NCBI GenBank assembly: GCA_025331125.1
Contig: JAOALB010000180.1
Span: forward strand, 1-64,000
Source of the DNA: Mycogone perniciosa
Taxonomy: Eukaryota; Ascomycota; Sordariomycetes; Hypocreales; Hypocreaceae
Length of the DNA stretch: 64,000 bases
Direction: 5' to 3'
A model generated the notes under the pieces. That model did not search any database. It was not told the origin of the DNA and saw only the letters and a list, made by a program, of their open reading frames with translations. Made by a program: the position numbers and the translations under genes. This document shows positions 34,262-45,431 of this stretch, in pieces (the stretch's first letter is position 1; each line of letters opens with the position of its first letter).

Positions 34262-35503
34262 ACCGAATGTTTCCTTACTTAGCTAGCGAAATAAAGAGAA
34301 TGTATTTCTTGATGAGCGATAAACCACTAAAGGGATGGATGGTCAAGGCATTTTATTGCGCGACGTGATGAACTGCCGAGGCATAATATTGCATCACTCC
34401 GTAACATCGGCACATCTGTTCAGCCGCCAAGCTCCACGAAGATCGGGCGCTCCGCTAAAGCATTTACTAGAAAAATGTGAGAAAAATGTGAGAAAAGAGG
34501 GAGAAAGAGGTGGAAGCATAAGCAAGTAGTGGTAATTAATGTGTTTTTTTCTTTCTAGGTTATTCTTGAACGTTCCAAGATTCCAAATTCCACCCAAAGC
34601 TACTCCGTACTTCGTACTGCATTGCCATTCCATTTGTCACTGAAAATCCAGCGAGTCAGTCCGAGACAAGGTCAAAGTGACGTTCAAACACTCCGTAGTA
34701 CTAACACAGATGGTGAATCACGGTTTTTATTCGATTGTCAACTCTTAGTCAAAAGTGATTTGATCACTCTTATAATGGTGAGTATGTGAAGGTTTTCTCT
34801 TTAAAATTGACGAAAAAAACCTTCCCGTCAACAGGGAGCTTGGCGGGAATGTATGATATGGTGTTTCCCTCTTGTTTTCAATATACATATTCCTACCATT
34901 TCCGGTAATGGATATCACCTGTGAACACCACTAGTATTGTATGACTACGCATAAGAGCTACCTAGGTATTCACCATTTGTGATACATTCGGAGAGAGAAG
35001 AGTCTGGGTAAAGGTTGAGGAATAGTAATCGAGAATAGTGAGACCCGCTTGTATGGTTCGTGGGCGGAGTTTGGCGGAGTTGATGCGGAAGTTATCCGGA
35101 GGTTCTTCCACTTTCAGTTCAATACCGTGAGGATCTCGGAAATAATCCTGGAAATATCTGAACAATTCAAATGGTAGTACGGAGTACGGAGTAGTAGTAG
35201 TAGTATCACTCCACAGGGAATTTATCAATGCCATCAGCATAAAGACAAAACTGAAAACGAAAGGGTAAGGTCACCCAACTTCATGACTAAAGAGTGGGGG
35301 TTGGTTCTTGGCTCCTCCCCCACGGAACGGAGCACTCCCTCCTTGACTCCGTCATCGCTCCTAATCTATTAGTACCCCATACGAAGAGGAGAGCGCTCTT
35401 ATCATCAGTTCAGCTTTCCAGGCGACCTCAAGATTAACATTAACACTCAGCCTCTTTTTCATCGTGAGGCAATATTCGTTTACCCTGCTGCTTGCTGACA
35501 ATA
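34262..35503. other. Divergent promoter region
   Basis: These 1.2 kb lie between the divergent MDR oxidoreductase and D-aminoacylase genes. TACTCCGTACTTCGTAC is at 34601-34617 and a doubled GTACGGAGTACGGAGTA at about 35178-35194. No gene is supported. Confidence 0.55.
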
Positions 35504-37641
35504 ATGGCGACCAACATACTCTTCCAGTCTCCCACCGTCATCACTGGCGATGAGTCCGCCGAACCCTTCGTTGCGGATGTTCTCGTGTCCAACGGTCTCA
35601 TTGCCAAAATCGGGGCTCCTGGTTCCATCAATGCTGCATCAGCGCGACGCATCGACGTGAAGGGATGCGTCCTTTCGCCAGGTTTCATTGACATGCATGC
35701 TCACTCAGACCTGTACCTCCTCAGCCATCCAGATCATGAAGCAAAAATCACTCAAGGATGCACAGTAAGTCGAGTCCATTGCAAGTTCAGCCCAGTATCC
35801 TATGTTCTGCCTCTCTCCCTATCTTATCATGAGATTTGACCTCCACGAACACCATCCCCACTGAGCTGTCCCACCAAATCCCCGGAGCCGGTCCATATGC
35901 GGCCCCCCGGAGTACGAGGAACCCATTTACGGGCCTAAAATACTATACGGAGTACAGCTGACGGTCCCAGACTGAGGTTGTCGGTCAAGATGGCATATCC
36001 TATGCTCCAATCCGCAATGTTGACCAGCTCAAAGCTATTCGAGAGCAGATTGCAGGGTGGAATGGCAACCCGACTGATGAGGAGTGCCGGACGACTCTTA
36101 AGGGTGTGGGCATGTTTGAATGGCAAACAGTAGGAGAGTATCTGGAATGCTTGGAGCGGAACCGAACTGCGACAAATGTTGCCATGTTGGTGCCACAGGG
36201 CAATTTGCGCTTGCTGGCTTGCGGCCCGTACGACACTCCCGCCTCACCGGAGGAGATTCAGGACCAGATAAAATTACTGAGGGAAGCCATGGCCCAGGGT
36301 GCAGTGGGTATGTCCAGGTATGCGATCCCCTGTCTCCTCCCAATGATCCTTCAACCCATCTGACTGGGCAGTGGCCTGACTTATACGCCGGGCATGTACG
36401 CCTCAACATCCGAACTGGCCTCCTTATGCGGCGTCCTTGCAGCCGAGTTTCCCGGTGCATTCTACGCTCCTCATCACCGGAGCTATGGGTTTCAAGCAAT
36501 TGAGAGCTATGCTGAGATGCTGGGGCTGGGCGAGACGACAGGATGCCCTATCCGTACGCCTGCGCCGCCTCTTGTATTATGACAAAAGTAACGTCGCTGA
36601 CCCATCCAGATCTTACACATGCTACGCTCAACTTTTCCGAAAACAAAGGCAAAGCCCCAGTACTTATCTCAATGGTCGACAGATCCCTTGAGCAAGGCGT
36701 AGACGTCACTCTTGACACGTACCCATATCTTCCAGGGTGTACAACTCTAGCTGCGTTATTGCCAAGTTGGGCATCCTCAGGTGGACCGGCCGAGACGTTG
36801 AAGCGGCTTGAGGATCCAGAGGCAAGGGAGAAAATCCGTGTGGATGTGGAGGTGAAGGGCTGTGATGGTGGTCACGGCATACCAACGAACTGGGATGAGA
36901 TCCAGGTGGGTTCAATTACTCTCTCAAGCTGATGCCATGCCGTTGCAGTGTACTTGCTAAGCGCCACATGATGACTTGCAGATTGGAACTACAAGTGACC
37001 CGTCTATCGCGTCCTACTCTGGCCGCAGGGTAGCGGAGGTTGCACGATCACTCAATAAGTCAGCCATCGAAGTTTTCTTCGAGATTCTGCGAAAAGATCG
37101 ACTGGCGACGAGCTGCATTATGCACGTTGGCAACGAAGAAAATGTCAGGCAGATAATGCAGCACCGAGTTCATATGGCGGGCAGTGACGCGATTCTGCAT
37201 GGAAAGACGCTTCATCCTCGAGCATATGGCACATTTCCTCGATACTTGGGTAAGGCTTTTTTTAAAGATTTTTTCCACCTTGGTCATTAGAACGCCAACA
37301 CTAATGGGATTCATTCCACAGGTCATTACTCCCGGGACCTCGGCCTGGTCCCTCTGCCCGCCATGATTGCCCACCTCACGTCACGGCCAGCCAAACGCCT
37401 ATCTGTTTATCCCCACCGTGGTCTCATTGCGGAAGGATCTGCAGCCGATATTGTGGTGTTCGATCCCCACACAATTAAGGACATGGCATCATTCGAGGAT
37501 GCGAAGAAGCCAAGCAAAGGCATCAGGTTTGTGCTCGTGAACGGGGAGGTGGCGCTGGACGAGGGCAAAATGACGGGAGCACGAGGCGGCAAGACGTTGA
37601 GAAGGGGCCAAGAGGGTAAAGTCAAAGCGAGAGATGAGTGA
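35504..37641 (+). CDS. D-aminoacylase / N-acyl-D-amino-acid deacylase (amidohydrolase), 557 aa
   Basis: A metal-dependent amidohydrolase that releases D-amino acids from N-acyl derivatives. Six exons: 35504-35764, 35971-36317, 36372-36553, 36610-36905, 36982-37249 and 37322-37641; the sum is 1674 bases. Family landmarks are PGFIDMHAHSD (metal-binding His pair), QGCTTEVVGQDG across the first splice, NLRLLACGP, GLTYTPGMYAS, APHHRSYG, a CPIHLTHATL junction across the third intron, SDAILHGKTLHPRAYGTFPRYLG and the C-terminal PAKRLSVYPHRGLIAEGSAADIVVFDP. The first intron is long (206 bases) and carries a TACGGAGTA motif next to its branch site. Related enzymes act on bacterial-type D-amino acid derivatives; here the physiological substrate is unknown. 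Confidence 0.92.
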
Positions 37642-38501
37642 TACTAGGCCCGTGTAGAGCCCAAGATAGCCAAGCCAACGCCAGTCGTGACAGCATGAAG
37701 GAAAAGTATGATAGATCACATTTGAATAAGAAGAATTTCATGCCTGAAGATATGTATAGAGTCAGTTGGTTGCTTCGTACTACTTCGTACACGCGCCGCT
37801 GCTGCAATGAAACCCCATGATACCACGAAGTAGTGGCTGTGCCCTCTGTTCTCCATTGGAAGCGAACCTTTCCAGTTTCATCAACCTAACTGGCGCACGA
37901 GCCGCGCGTGTTGTGGCGTCTACCAAAGAGACGCCATTTTTTAGTCATTTTAAACCTTCAAGTCCATAGATAGTATCATCTACTAGGGGTAGGGGGTCCC
38001 GGAGCGTCTCAACAGTTTCCCCCCCATGTCACGCATATAGTAGGACGCATATATATGTGTCTCAGCTGAAAGGATATGGGCTATTTTTAACATACCAAGA
38101 AGCAGAATGCTCTCCAGATTGCCAACACACCAGAGCAACGCCTGGTGGTGTTGGCTTTCGATAGTCCATTATCCATCAGGCATTCAATCACTGATTGGAA
38201 TATTAACCCCTCTTTCTCCTCACTCTAGACTCTAGAGGCTATCGAAATAGTGCTATCCATCAGTCAATTTTAAAGTCTTAGCTAAGAAGCTTACACATAC
38301 CTGTTTAGTCCTCTTTCGTCGTGGACGAAATTCCTCAGCGGCTCAGTCTTATGAGAACGGAGTAAGGTTCAGTCTGAACTCCGTCTTTTCCCTACTGCCG
38401 GTTGATTCAGGGCCTGTCTGTCCCACTATTTGCCGTGTGCGGGCTTTGTTTGTGCCTCATTTCGTCTGTTCGTGGTGTTGGGCTTTTGGCGTCTTTCGAT
38501 C
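37642..38501. other. Intergenic with a hairpin-forming inverted repeat
   Basis: Holds the D-aminoacylase 3' flank and the flavoprotein promoter. GCCAACACACCAG (38121-38133) and CTGGTGGTGTTGGC (38142-38155) are inverted copies with one bulged base and an 8-base loop. Weaker outer inverted matches (TTTCGATAG / CTATCGAAA) lie further out. TACTTCGTA motifs occur near 37787-37800. Confidence 0.5.
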
Positions 38502-40901
38502 ATGCCCAGCGGCCCCATCTTCAACCTCCATTCGAACATATTACCCAAAGACCCTATAAACTGGAAGTCTTATATCCCAAGAATTCATCCTCCTGCCGTC
38601 ACCATGCCGTCCAACTTCAGGCGGCGAAGCGGCCAGAACCTGACTGCCCCGTCGTTCAACGACATCCTGTTCCCCAAGGTCTACGAAGATGCCTGGGGAA
38701 GCACAGATAATGTCGGCGACGACAGAACCGAGTTTGATCGGGCGCGCATCTTCCTGCTCCGAATCGCCAACATGACGCCCGATCCCGTAGTCATCGAGAA
38801 GTTGCGCGCCATAGTCGGCGATCCTCAGAATCGCACAATCCAAGCCCTGGCATCTGGGATCCAGCACGGTGTATTCGGCGATCGCCATAGCTCTTTTTCG
38901 ACCATGCCGCTCATGCAGGCTGTGCGCTTCATGCTGATCAAGGCGCGCATCCCTCAGACTATCTTCTCTGACCGGACGAGAGCGGTCATTGATTTCTTCT
39001 TCGACCCGACATTAGAGAGGAATCTTTCCCCGCTGCCTCCGGGAGACGTATCCGTGTACCAGTATCCAGCCGGTCGCTTGAAAGTCGCCATTATAGGGGG
39101 CGGTCCCACGGCCCTGGCATCCGCCATCGCGCTTGCGGAGAAGGGCCAGGGAAGCGTTGAGGTGCACATGTACGAGAAGCGCTGGATACAAAAACTGGGC
39201 CCACGTGGCGAGATTTCCGTGGACTATCCACCCGACGCAAGGCGACGAGACCAGGTCGTCACGCTGCAAGACTCCGTCACTACTCTCCTCAGCAAACCTT
39301 CGTTTCAGGCGCTGTTCGCAGGCCGACCAGAGCGCGTGTGGCCCGGGTCCGCTAATATCCAGATCCGGAAGGTCGAGGATCGATTCTTGAAGCGAGTTCA
39401 AGATCCTGAATTCCAGGGTCTCATTCACTTGCATTGTGGGGGCATGACGAGAGAGGAACTCGCCAACGTGGGCGATTTCCATGTCTTGCTCGGAGCTGAC
39501 GGTGCCGCTTCATGGGTGAGACAATCGTACTTCCATGGGTACGAGAATGAGCGAGGCAGAAGCTATGCTCTTGGGCTGGCGTTCGACCGTCCGGCAGGAT
39601 TGCCATGGTCACAACCGCTTAACATCTTCCTGACGCTTGGCCAGACCCGTTATTTGTTGAACGCGAGTGATCATGATGGCAGGGGGTATCTTAACATGCA
39701 GCTCACCGAGGAGGAGTGGCACAAGATGGTGGCGATAGATGGTCAGCAAGTTCACTTTGGTAGGCCTGGATGCCTGCGGAAGCCTGATGGAAGCATCCCC
39801 GAAGGATTTCAAGAAAGCCAGGTGTTTGCGCCATCCGAAAATCGGGAAAGTCCTCTCTGGATCTCCATCTCAGACGGCCTCAAGCTATTTGGCTTCAAAG
39901 AAAGCGAAGTCATCAACGTCGTGCGCATCCCCATCGTAGTGCAAGCAGTCAGGGAAGGCGTCCAGATGCTGCCCCAGGAAGACTCCTCCAGAATTAAGCG
40001 GCCGCACGCTCTCGTAGCAGTGGCTGGCGATGCAGCTATGACAGTGCACTTCTGGCCTGGCCGCGGATTGAACAGTGGCATCAAGGCTGGACTGGCTCTG
40101 GGAGATGAGCTTGTGCATGCGCTCAACAATGGTCGCTTTGTCGGTATGCCTTTGGACGCATTGAAGGAGTACAATGATTTCATCATGAAGCTTCAGGGTC
40201 GAGAACACGATAAGCGTAGTATTCCTATCCTCAACCAGTCCGGCTCGCCAGAGATGCTTGGCTGGCTCCTCGACAAGGCGAACGGGGTCCCCGATCATGT
40301 CGCCATCGAGTGGTTAGTCGGCGCCATGACGCAGATAGCAGATCGCTTGCAGAGGAGAGATGACTGGTCATATGACTTTGTTGAGAATGTAGAGCCGCAG
40401 CTACGCATTGTTCTGCGACAGCTCGACTCGGTCACGCTCAAAGAGATGGCAGTCAGTTTCCCCTGGCCAACGAGAGAGATGGCTGGAGCAGAGGTTCTCC
40501 CCATCCGTTCCATGAAGACGGAGGAGAAACAGAAGTGGGTGCAAAACCTATGGGGCTTGTTGAAGGACGAGAGAGGCAGAGAAAGCCGTGCTCCTACTGG
40601 GAGGGATCGCTCACCGTCAGGACGATTCGAAGCGCCTCGGTCTCGGCCTGTCTCTCTCATGCCCCCTGCTCCTTCGGCTGGCTTGAGGCGAAGCAATGCA
40701 ACACAGTCAGTGCGACATAAAAAGAACCTCTCGGTGCCAGGCCTGGAACCACCTGACGACGAACCACAGATGCCAGCTCCTAGCCAAGGGGGAGATTTCA
40801 GTTTGGGGAGAATGCTTACGGTTCATAGGAAGCCACCGAACTCGGTGTTGGGAGATGCGCTGTCCCTCGCCCTTTTCCGTGTTAGCTCAGCGGATGATTG
40901 A
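38502..40901 (+). CDS. Large FAD-dependent monooxygenase-like protein, 799 aa
   Basis: A single-exon flavoprotein. A FAD-binding Rossmann motif (VAIIGGGPTALASAIALAEKG) begins at about residue 197, and the second flavin motif is AVAGDAAMTVHFWPGRGLNSG, as in class A flavin monooxygenases. About 190 residues precede the flavin domain (FNDILFPKVYEDAW, ARIFLLRIANMTPDPVVIEKLR). The C-terminal 120 residues are basic, Ser/Pro/Arg-rich and probably disordered. Both extensions are unusual for simple hydroxylases. The open frame reaches upstream of 38502 without an ATG. An in-frame ATG at 38604 in a GTCACC context is an alternative start, giving 765 aa. Substrate is unknown; it could instead be a MICAL- or lycopene-cyclase-like flavoprotein. 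Confidence 0.82.
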   Translation: MPSGPIFNLHSNILPKDPINWKSYIPRIHPPAVTMPSNFRRRSGQNLTAPSFNDILFPKVYEDAWGSTDNVGDDRTEFDRARIFLLRIANMTPDPVVIEKLRAIVGDPQNRTIQALASGIQHGVFGDRHSSFSTMPLMQAVRFMLIKARIPQTIFSDRTRAVIDFFFDPTLERNLSPLPPGDVSVYQYPAGRLKVAIIGGGPTALASAIALAEKGQGSVEVHMYEKRWIQKLGPRGEISVDYPPDARRRDQVVTLQDSVTTLLSKPSFQALFAGRPERVWPGSANIQIRKVEDRFLKRVQDPEFQGLIHLHCGGMTREELANVGDFHVLLGADGAASWVRQSYFHGYENERGRSYALGLAFDRPAGLPWSQPLNIFLTLGQTRYLLNASDHDGRGYLNMQLTEEEWHKMVAIDGQQVHFGRPGCLRKPDGSIPEGFQESQVFAPSENRESPLWISISDGLKLFGFKESEVINVVRIPIVVQAVREGVQMLPQEDSSRIKRPHALVAVAGDAAMTVHFWPGRGLNSGIKAGLALGDELVHALNNGRFVGMPLDALKEYNDFIMKLQGREHDKRSIPILNQSGSPEMLGWLLDKANGVPDHVAIEWLVGAMTQIADRLQRRDDWSYDFVENVEPQLRIVLRQLDSVTLKEMAVSFPWPTREMAGAEVLPIRSMKTEEKQKWVQNLWGLLKDERGRESRAPTGRDRSPSGRFEAPRSRPVSLMPPAPSAGLRRSNATQSVRHKKNLSVPGLEPPDDEPQMPAPSQGGDFSLGRMLTVHRKPPNSVLGDALSLALFRVSSADD

Positions 40902-41750
40902 ACATACTAGACTCTATAGAGGTCTTGAAAATTGTTTGTTGAATTTTATGTATTGAGTAGGTTTGGGTTTTTAGCGGCAATGAATACCAACGTTTTGATG
41001 AGCAAGTTGAGCGCTTATAATCATGTCACTGGGTGAGCATTAAGTCCGGTCAAATCTCTAGATGATTTATACAAAACACAACAGCCCCAGGGCAGAAATC
41101 TATTAGAGATATTGCCTTTATACGAAGTAGTACGAAGTAGTGGATATCTAGGTAACAATCAGCGGGCGTTTCGCAATAACGCAGCATGTATGAGGTCATA
41201 GGCGTGAAAGTGGCTGCATAAGACGCGCGGACAGATATTGATTTGCTAAATGAAGTGATCCAAATAATACCTGATGAATGCTAAATCTAATAGATCTGAA
41301 TATACTTCGTAGAGGCATCTGAAAAGACTAGGTGACTGGACGGACCGACCCGAACCGTCCGTCCATCAATAGATCAAGGAAACGACAGTGGAAAAGAAAT
41401 AATAATCCAAAGGCAGTCTACTAGTTCAATAAGCTGACAATCAGTAGTCTTGGAATATGTTCGAATTAATTTATATACTATTAGCCGGGCTAGAGATTGT
41501 GAGGGATTATTAGAGTGGCTGCTGCGCCAAGCGATTACTCGTCACCAACTTTGCTTGGCTGTTTTGCCCTCCTCCTTTTCTCTCTCTCTCTCTCACACAC
41601 ACTCTCTCTCTCTCACACACACACTCTCTCTCTCACACACACACTCTCTCTCTCTCACACACTCTCTCTCTCTCACACACACTCTCTCTCTCCTTTTTTT
41701 CCATCGAGCAAACTACCAAAGCAGGGTATCTAGACATGGTGGGAAAGCAC
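40902..41750. other. Intergenic, convergent 3' flanks, with microsatellite
   Basis: Convergent 3' flanks of the flavoprotein and GIT1-like genes. It contains two adjacent TACGAAGTAG units near 41120 and the CT/CA microsatellite listed separately. No gene is supported. Confidence 0.55.
41578..41693. repeat. Compound CT/CA microsatellite
   Basis: About 116 bases of alternating (CT)n and (CA)n blocks forming roughly six units of ACTCTCTCTCTCACAC-like sequence. It ends about 57 bases downstream of the GIT1-like stop codon, so it is probably within or next to that gene's 3' UTR. Confidence 0.95.
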
Positions 41751-43404
41751 TCACAGCACCAACTTGGGCTCAGCATGCTCCGTCTCGCGGTATGAAGGCG
41801 CAGAGTCAGACTTGCCAAGACCAAGCTGGTTAGTATCCCAGCCCTTGCTCTCAAGGTACTCACGGAACTTGAGATCCTCCTCGTGGATGGTGTCCTGGCC
41901 GACATCAGGGAGGCCGAAGAAGGTAATGGCAGCAGACAGGAGAGCCAAGCTGGAGGCAACCCAGAAGGGGTACTGCGCAACCTTGGTAGCGTCATCGCCA
42001 CCGGCGGCCTCGATGTAGGGGAAGACCCAGGTTCCGACGAAGGCACCGATCTTTCCAATGGCGGCAGCAATACCGTAGTAACGGCCACGGACACCGGTAG
42101 CGCAGGACTTGGCGGCCAGCAGACCGATGTTGTTACCGGGACCGAACTCACCGAGAGACAAGAAAATACCATAGACGACGGCGAAACCGGCAATGTGCTG
42201 GGAGATCTTGTCATAGACACCGGCCATGATGTAGCCAACGATGGCCTGGAGCGAAACACCGATGATCAGAGTATACTTGGGGCCGATCCAGTCGCTGACC
42301 CAGGCGCCCATGATGGTACCGGGGAGGTAGAACATGTTGATGACAGTGTTCCAGCCGAAAATAGTGGTGAGGGGAGCCTCGTCGCCGTAGACGCCGCTGA
42401 GGATGGAAGACGAGTAGATGCCGAAGGCGTAGGCGGAGAACTGCAGACTCGTTAGCAAGCCTGGTAACATGGGGTCGGGAAGATGAGGGAGATGAGGGCG
42501 GTGGGTACGGAGGGGGAAACTCACGTCATAGAGGAACCAGACAACGCTGACACAGAGCAGGCGGAGACCGTAGTAGCGGAAGACGTGCATGTACGGGGTC
42601 TGTCTTCTCATCGACTCCTTGGTGAAATCTTCGGGCTCCTTCAGTCGGAAACGCATGACGAGCAGGACGAGGGGGAAGATAACGCCGACGCCGAGGGAAA
42701 CTCGCCAAATGGTGCTGTAGTGGTCGTTGTGAGTGGCGGCTGCAACAACATCTAATTTGGGAATGAGTATCAGCCAACAACATATGATATAGCGGGACAA
42801 TACTCACATGGAACAAAGGCGCCGATGACGAAACCCCAGTCAATCATCGTGTTGGTGAAGAGAATGAACCATCGGTTACGGGTACCAGACTTGAGCTCGC
42901 CGCTGGATTCGGCGCAGCCAACACTTCCAGCAGGGTATTCACCTATGAGACAAGAGTTAGACGAACTGCGAGGCCCGAGGGATGATTCGATTGGGGGTGC
43001 GACAAACCGCCAATGCCAATGCCGACAAAGAATCGCCAGGCCGTCAGCATGTTGAACATGCCAACAGCATCGCCATGGTAATAGGAGCCTGTGGCCAGCG
43101 CGGTAAAGACAATCAGGATGATGGTCGAGACGAGCAGCGAGTTGGAGCGGGACCAGTGGTCAGACAGGAAGCCGAACAGCAGCTGGCCGACGACAGTGCC
43201 GGCGAAGGCAATGTCGGCGACATACTTGCTGGCCTGTGATGTCTTGTAGACGTCGCCGTACTGAAGCTTGAGAACAGTGTTGACAGAGCCAATGACGTTG
43301 TTGATGTAACCGTCTGAGAACAGTCCAGCACCGCAAGCAAAGACCGGCATGGCAACCTGCCAGAAGGTCTTGCGCGGGATGCCGACCTCGACGGCGGGCT
43401 CCAT
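41751..43404 (-). CDS. MFS glycerophosphodiester/phosphate-type permease (GIT1-like), 482 aa
   Basis: A major facilitator of the phosphate:H+ symporter subfamily, closest in pattern to yeast Git1, which imports glycerophosphoinositol and related glycerophosphodiesters. Four exons: 43404-43008, 42942-42808, 42751-42525 and 42440-41751; the sum is 1449 bases. Landmarks are FACGAGLFSDGYINNVIGSV in helix 1, FGFLSDHWSRSNSLL, the GIGIGGEYPAG motif spliced across intron 1, MRFRLKEPEDF, GDEAPLTTIFGWNTVIN and FGPGNNIGLLAAKS. About 12 membrane segments are present. The C-terminal tail is polar. The substrate specificity is inferred from family only; some relatives transport secondary metabolites or inositol. 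Confidence 0.88.
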
Positions 43405-45431
43405 TGTGAGGGCGAGATTAGGGCAAAGTGTCGCGTGAGCGAGGATCCGAGACGTATTGCGACAAGGCGTGGTGTTTGCGACAGGGCCAGACCGAGCAAC
43501 ACCAGGACGACTGAGACAGAAAGGGTCTGCAGAGGAAGCTCACAGAACCAGTCGAGCCAACGCGGGCGCTGGCCTATTCATATCAGCTTAGTTGGCTATC
43601 ACTGAAAGCGACCGTTTCTCCAGCTTCGGACAGCAGCACTCCACTACGAGATGCCACTAACCTGCCATGTCGCATTCTCTGAGACCCACGGAGAGAACCG
43701 GTGGACAAGGGTTTGACGCCTGTCTCATGGTTCCCAACACGCTCAGCTTGTGGATGCCAGAGCGACGCGCGAGGCACATGTGCTTGTGACGAGGGCGCCC
43801 AGTGGCCCAAGGTGGAAAAGACGGCACGCACAGAGTTGTCTTGGATTTGATCTGGAGAGCAAGGCTATGGATGGGGTTAGGGTTGCCATCTATCATGCGA
43901 ACCTGTATCTACTCCGTAAGTTGTGTTCCAACGGCGATGGCCGGTTTATGCTTGACTGAACCGAAGCCGTCCATTGTGTGTGTTGTGTCGATCTTCGCCC
44001 ATTATTACTCGTATTAACGGGGGGAGGGAAAAAATTTACTGCTCTTGCATAGGTACGACGTATTGTTGACGGTGCATATGACTAAATTTCTGCACCCTCC
44101 GTATGTCGATCCAACAACAGTCGAACAGAAGATACGAACACAGCAGCAGCGGATTCCAAACAAACAACAGAGTCTGTTTCTTCCTGCAGTGTCGGGCACA
44201 CTGGCCAACATGCTAATAAACTTGTAACCTCGGGCGGGCGTCTGTGTCACTCATTATCGGCCGGTTCGTCCCATCTCCTCAGCCCAACACGGCGCGCACT
44301 AGGGCTCGTGGCAGTTCGCACCGACTCGTTTGAGACGGGATTTTTTTCTCTTTCCAAACTGGCATTCCCTATTGATGCGCCAAGTCCGCCAAGTGATGCT
44401 GCCGCACCTCCTCCTTGCTCGATTGTTGGCGTCGACTCGGCGAAGGTCCGATAAGTTGACCGAAGGCTCCCGGCGAATGAATGCGAACAGAAAGACAACA
44501 TAATACAATGTCTCTCCAGAGTCTTCCACGTCTCTCCAGTCTCCGAAGCGACGTGCACTGCGGAAATACACGTGCTCGGATAGAGCCATCTTGCTCGTTG
44601 ACTCGAGAGATTGACAAGTCGGAGCGGCCGAATGGTGGTCAGCGCTACGGGCGGTTGCCGGCCATTGGGCGAGTTTGGGGTTAGCGCATGCACAACACTG
44701 TTTTAGTGGTGGCCAGGGAATCCGAAGTCCCCCAAGGGCGTAAACCCGACGCCCTAACAGGCAGTTTACAGCGGGTTGCTAATAGCCTGAAATGCCTGCC
44801 TGGAAGCTGAGGGACTCCTCATGATGCTGCTAAGACGCTGGCTGCATTATGACAAATACTAGCGGTGCTACGTCGTATGTACTCCGTACTCCGTACATCG
44901 ATGCAAAATTTATTTACGTTGATAGTAATGGCAGGCCTTCAAGGACTCTTCACGACTCCCTCCTATGGCATTAAACCATCGCAAAACGTTGAACTTCCGA
45001 GGCTCTGACGGTTTTTTTGCGGCTGGCAATTCTCTCTTACTACGGAGTAGATACTAGATAAGGCGTAGCGCCGGCCCGTTCCAACGGCAAAGCCGACTGG
45101 AAGCGGAATCTTTTTTTCGTTGGGCGATGAACTCCGTACGAGTACGGAGTACCGTCTCCGAGATCTGAGCAGCCTGAGGAACAAACTGTGGCTGGAGTGG
45201 TCGCATGCCCTTCCCCAGCCACAGACAGACAGAGCTGCGGCTTGCGCCACTGACGTGATTTCGGCACTTACGAGCCTAGCCGCGTCCGAGTCCGTCTTGA
45301 GAAGCTCGAAGCAGGTATCCATCCACATGAGCTTATCCGACATGTCTCATACATTGTGCATACGACTGTGCAACTATGGCTATGAGCTCCAGATATTGAT
45401 TCCTTGGCTTCCGTCAGCCGTGCGATGAGAT
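43405..45431. other. 2-kb divergent promoter region
   Basis: Lies between the divergent GIT1-like and FUSC/ArAE-type genes. A doubled TACTCCGTACTCCGTAC is near 44879-44895, and inverted ACTCCGTAC/GTACGGAGT arms are at 45131-45150. No open frame shows a recognisable domain. Confidence 0.55.
45131..45150. repeat. Inverted pair of the TACTCCGTA-type motif
   Basis: ACTCCGTAC and its exact reverse complement GTACGGAGT are separated by 2 bases (GA). The pair lies about 280 bases upstream of the FUSC-type gene start. Confidence 0.8.

Noticed and set aside
41578..41693. Regular repeats that might suggest an array
   Set aside because: This is a compound CT/CA microsatellite without unique spacers, in a eukaryote; not CRISPR.
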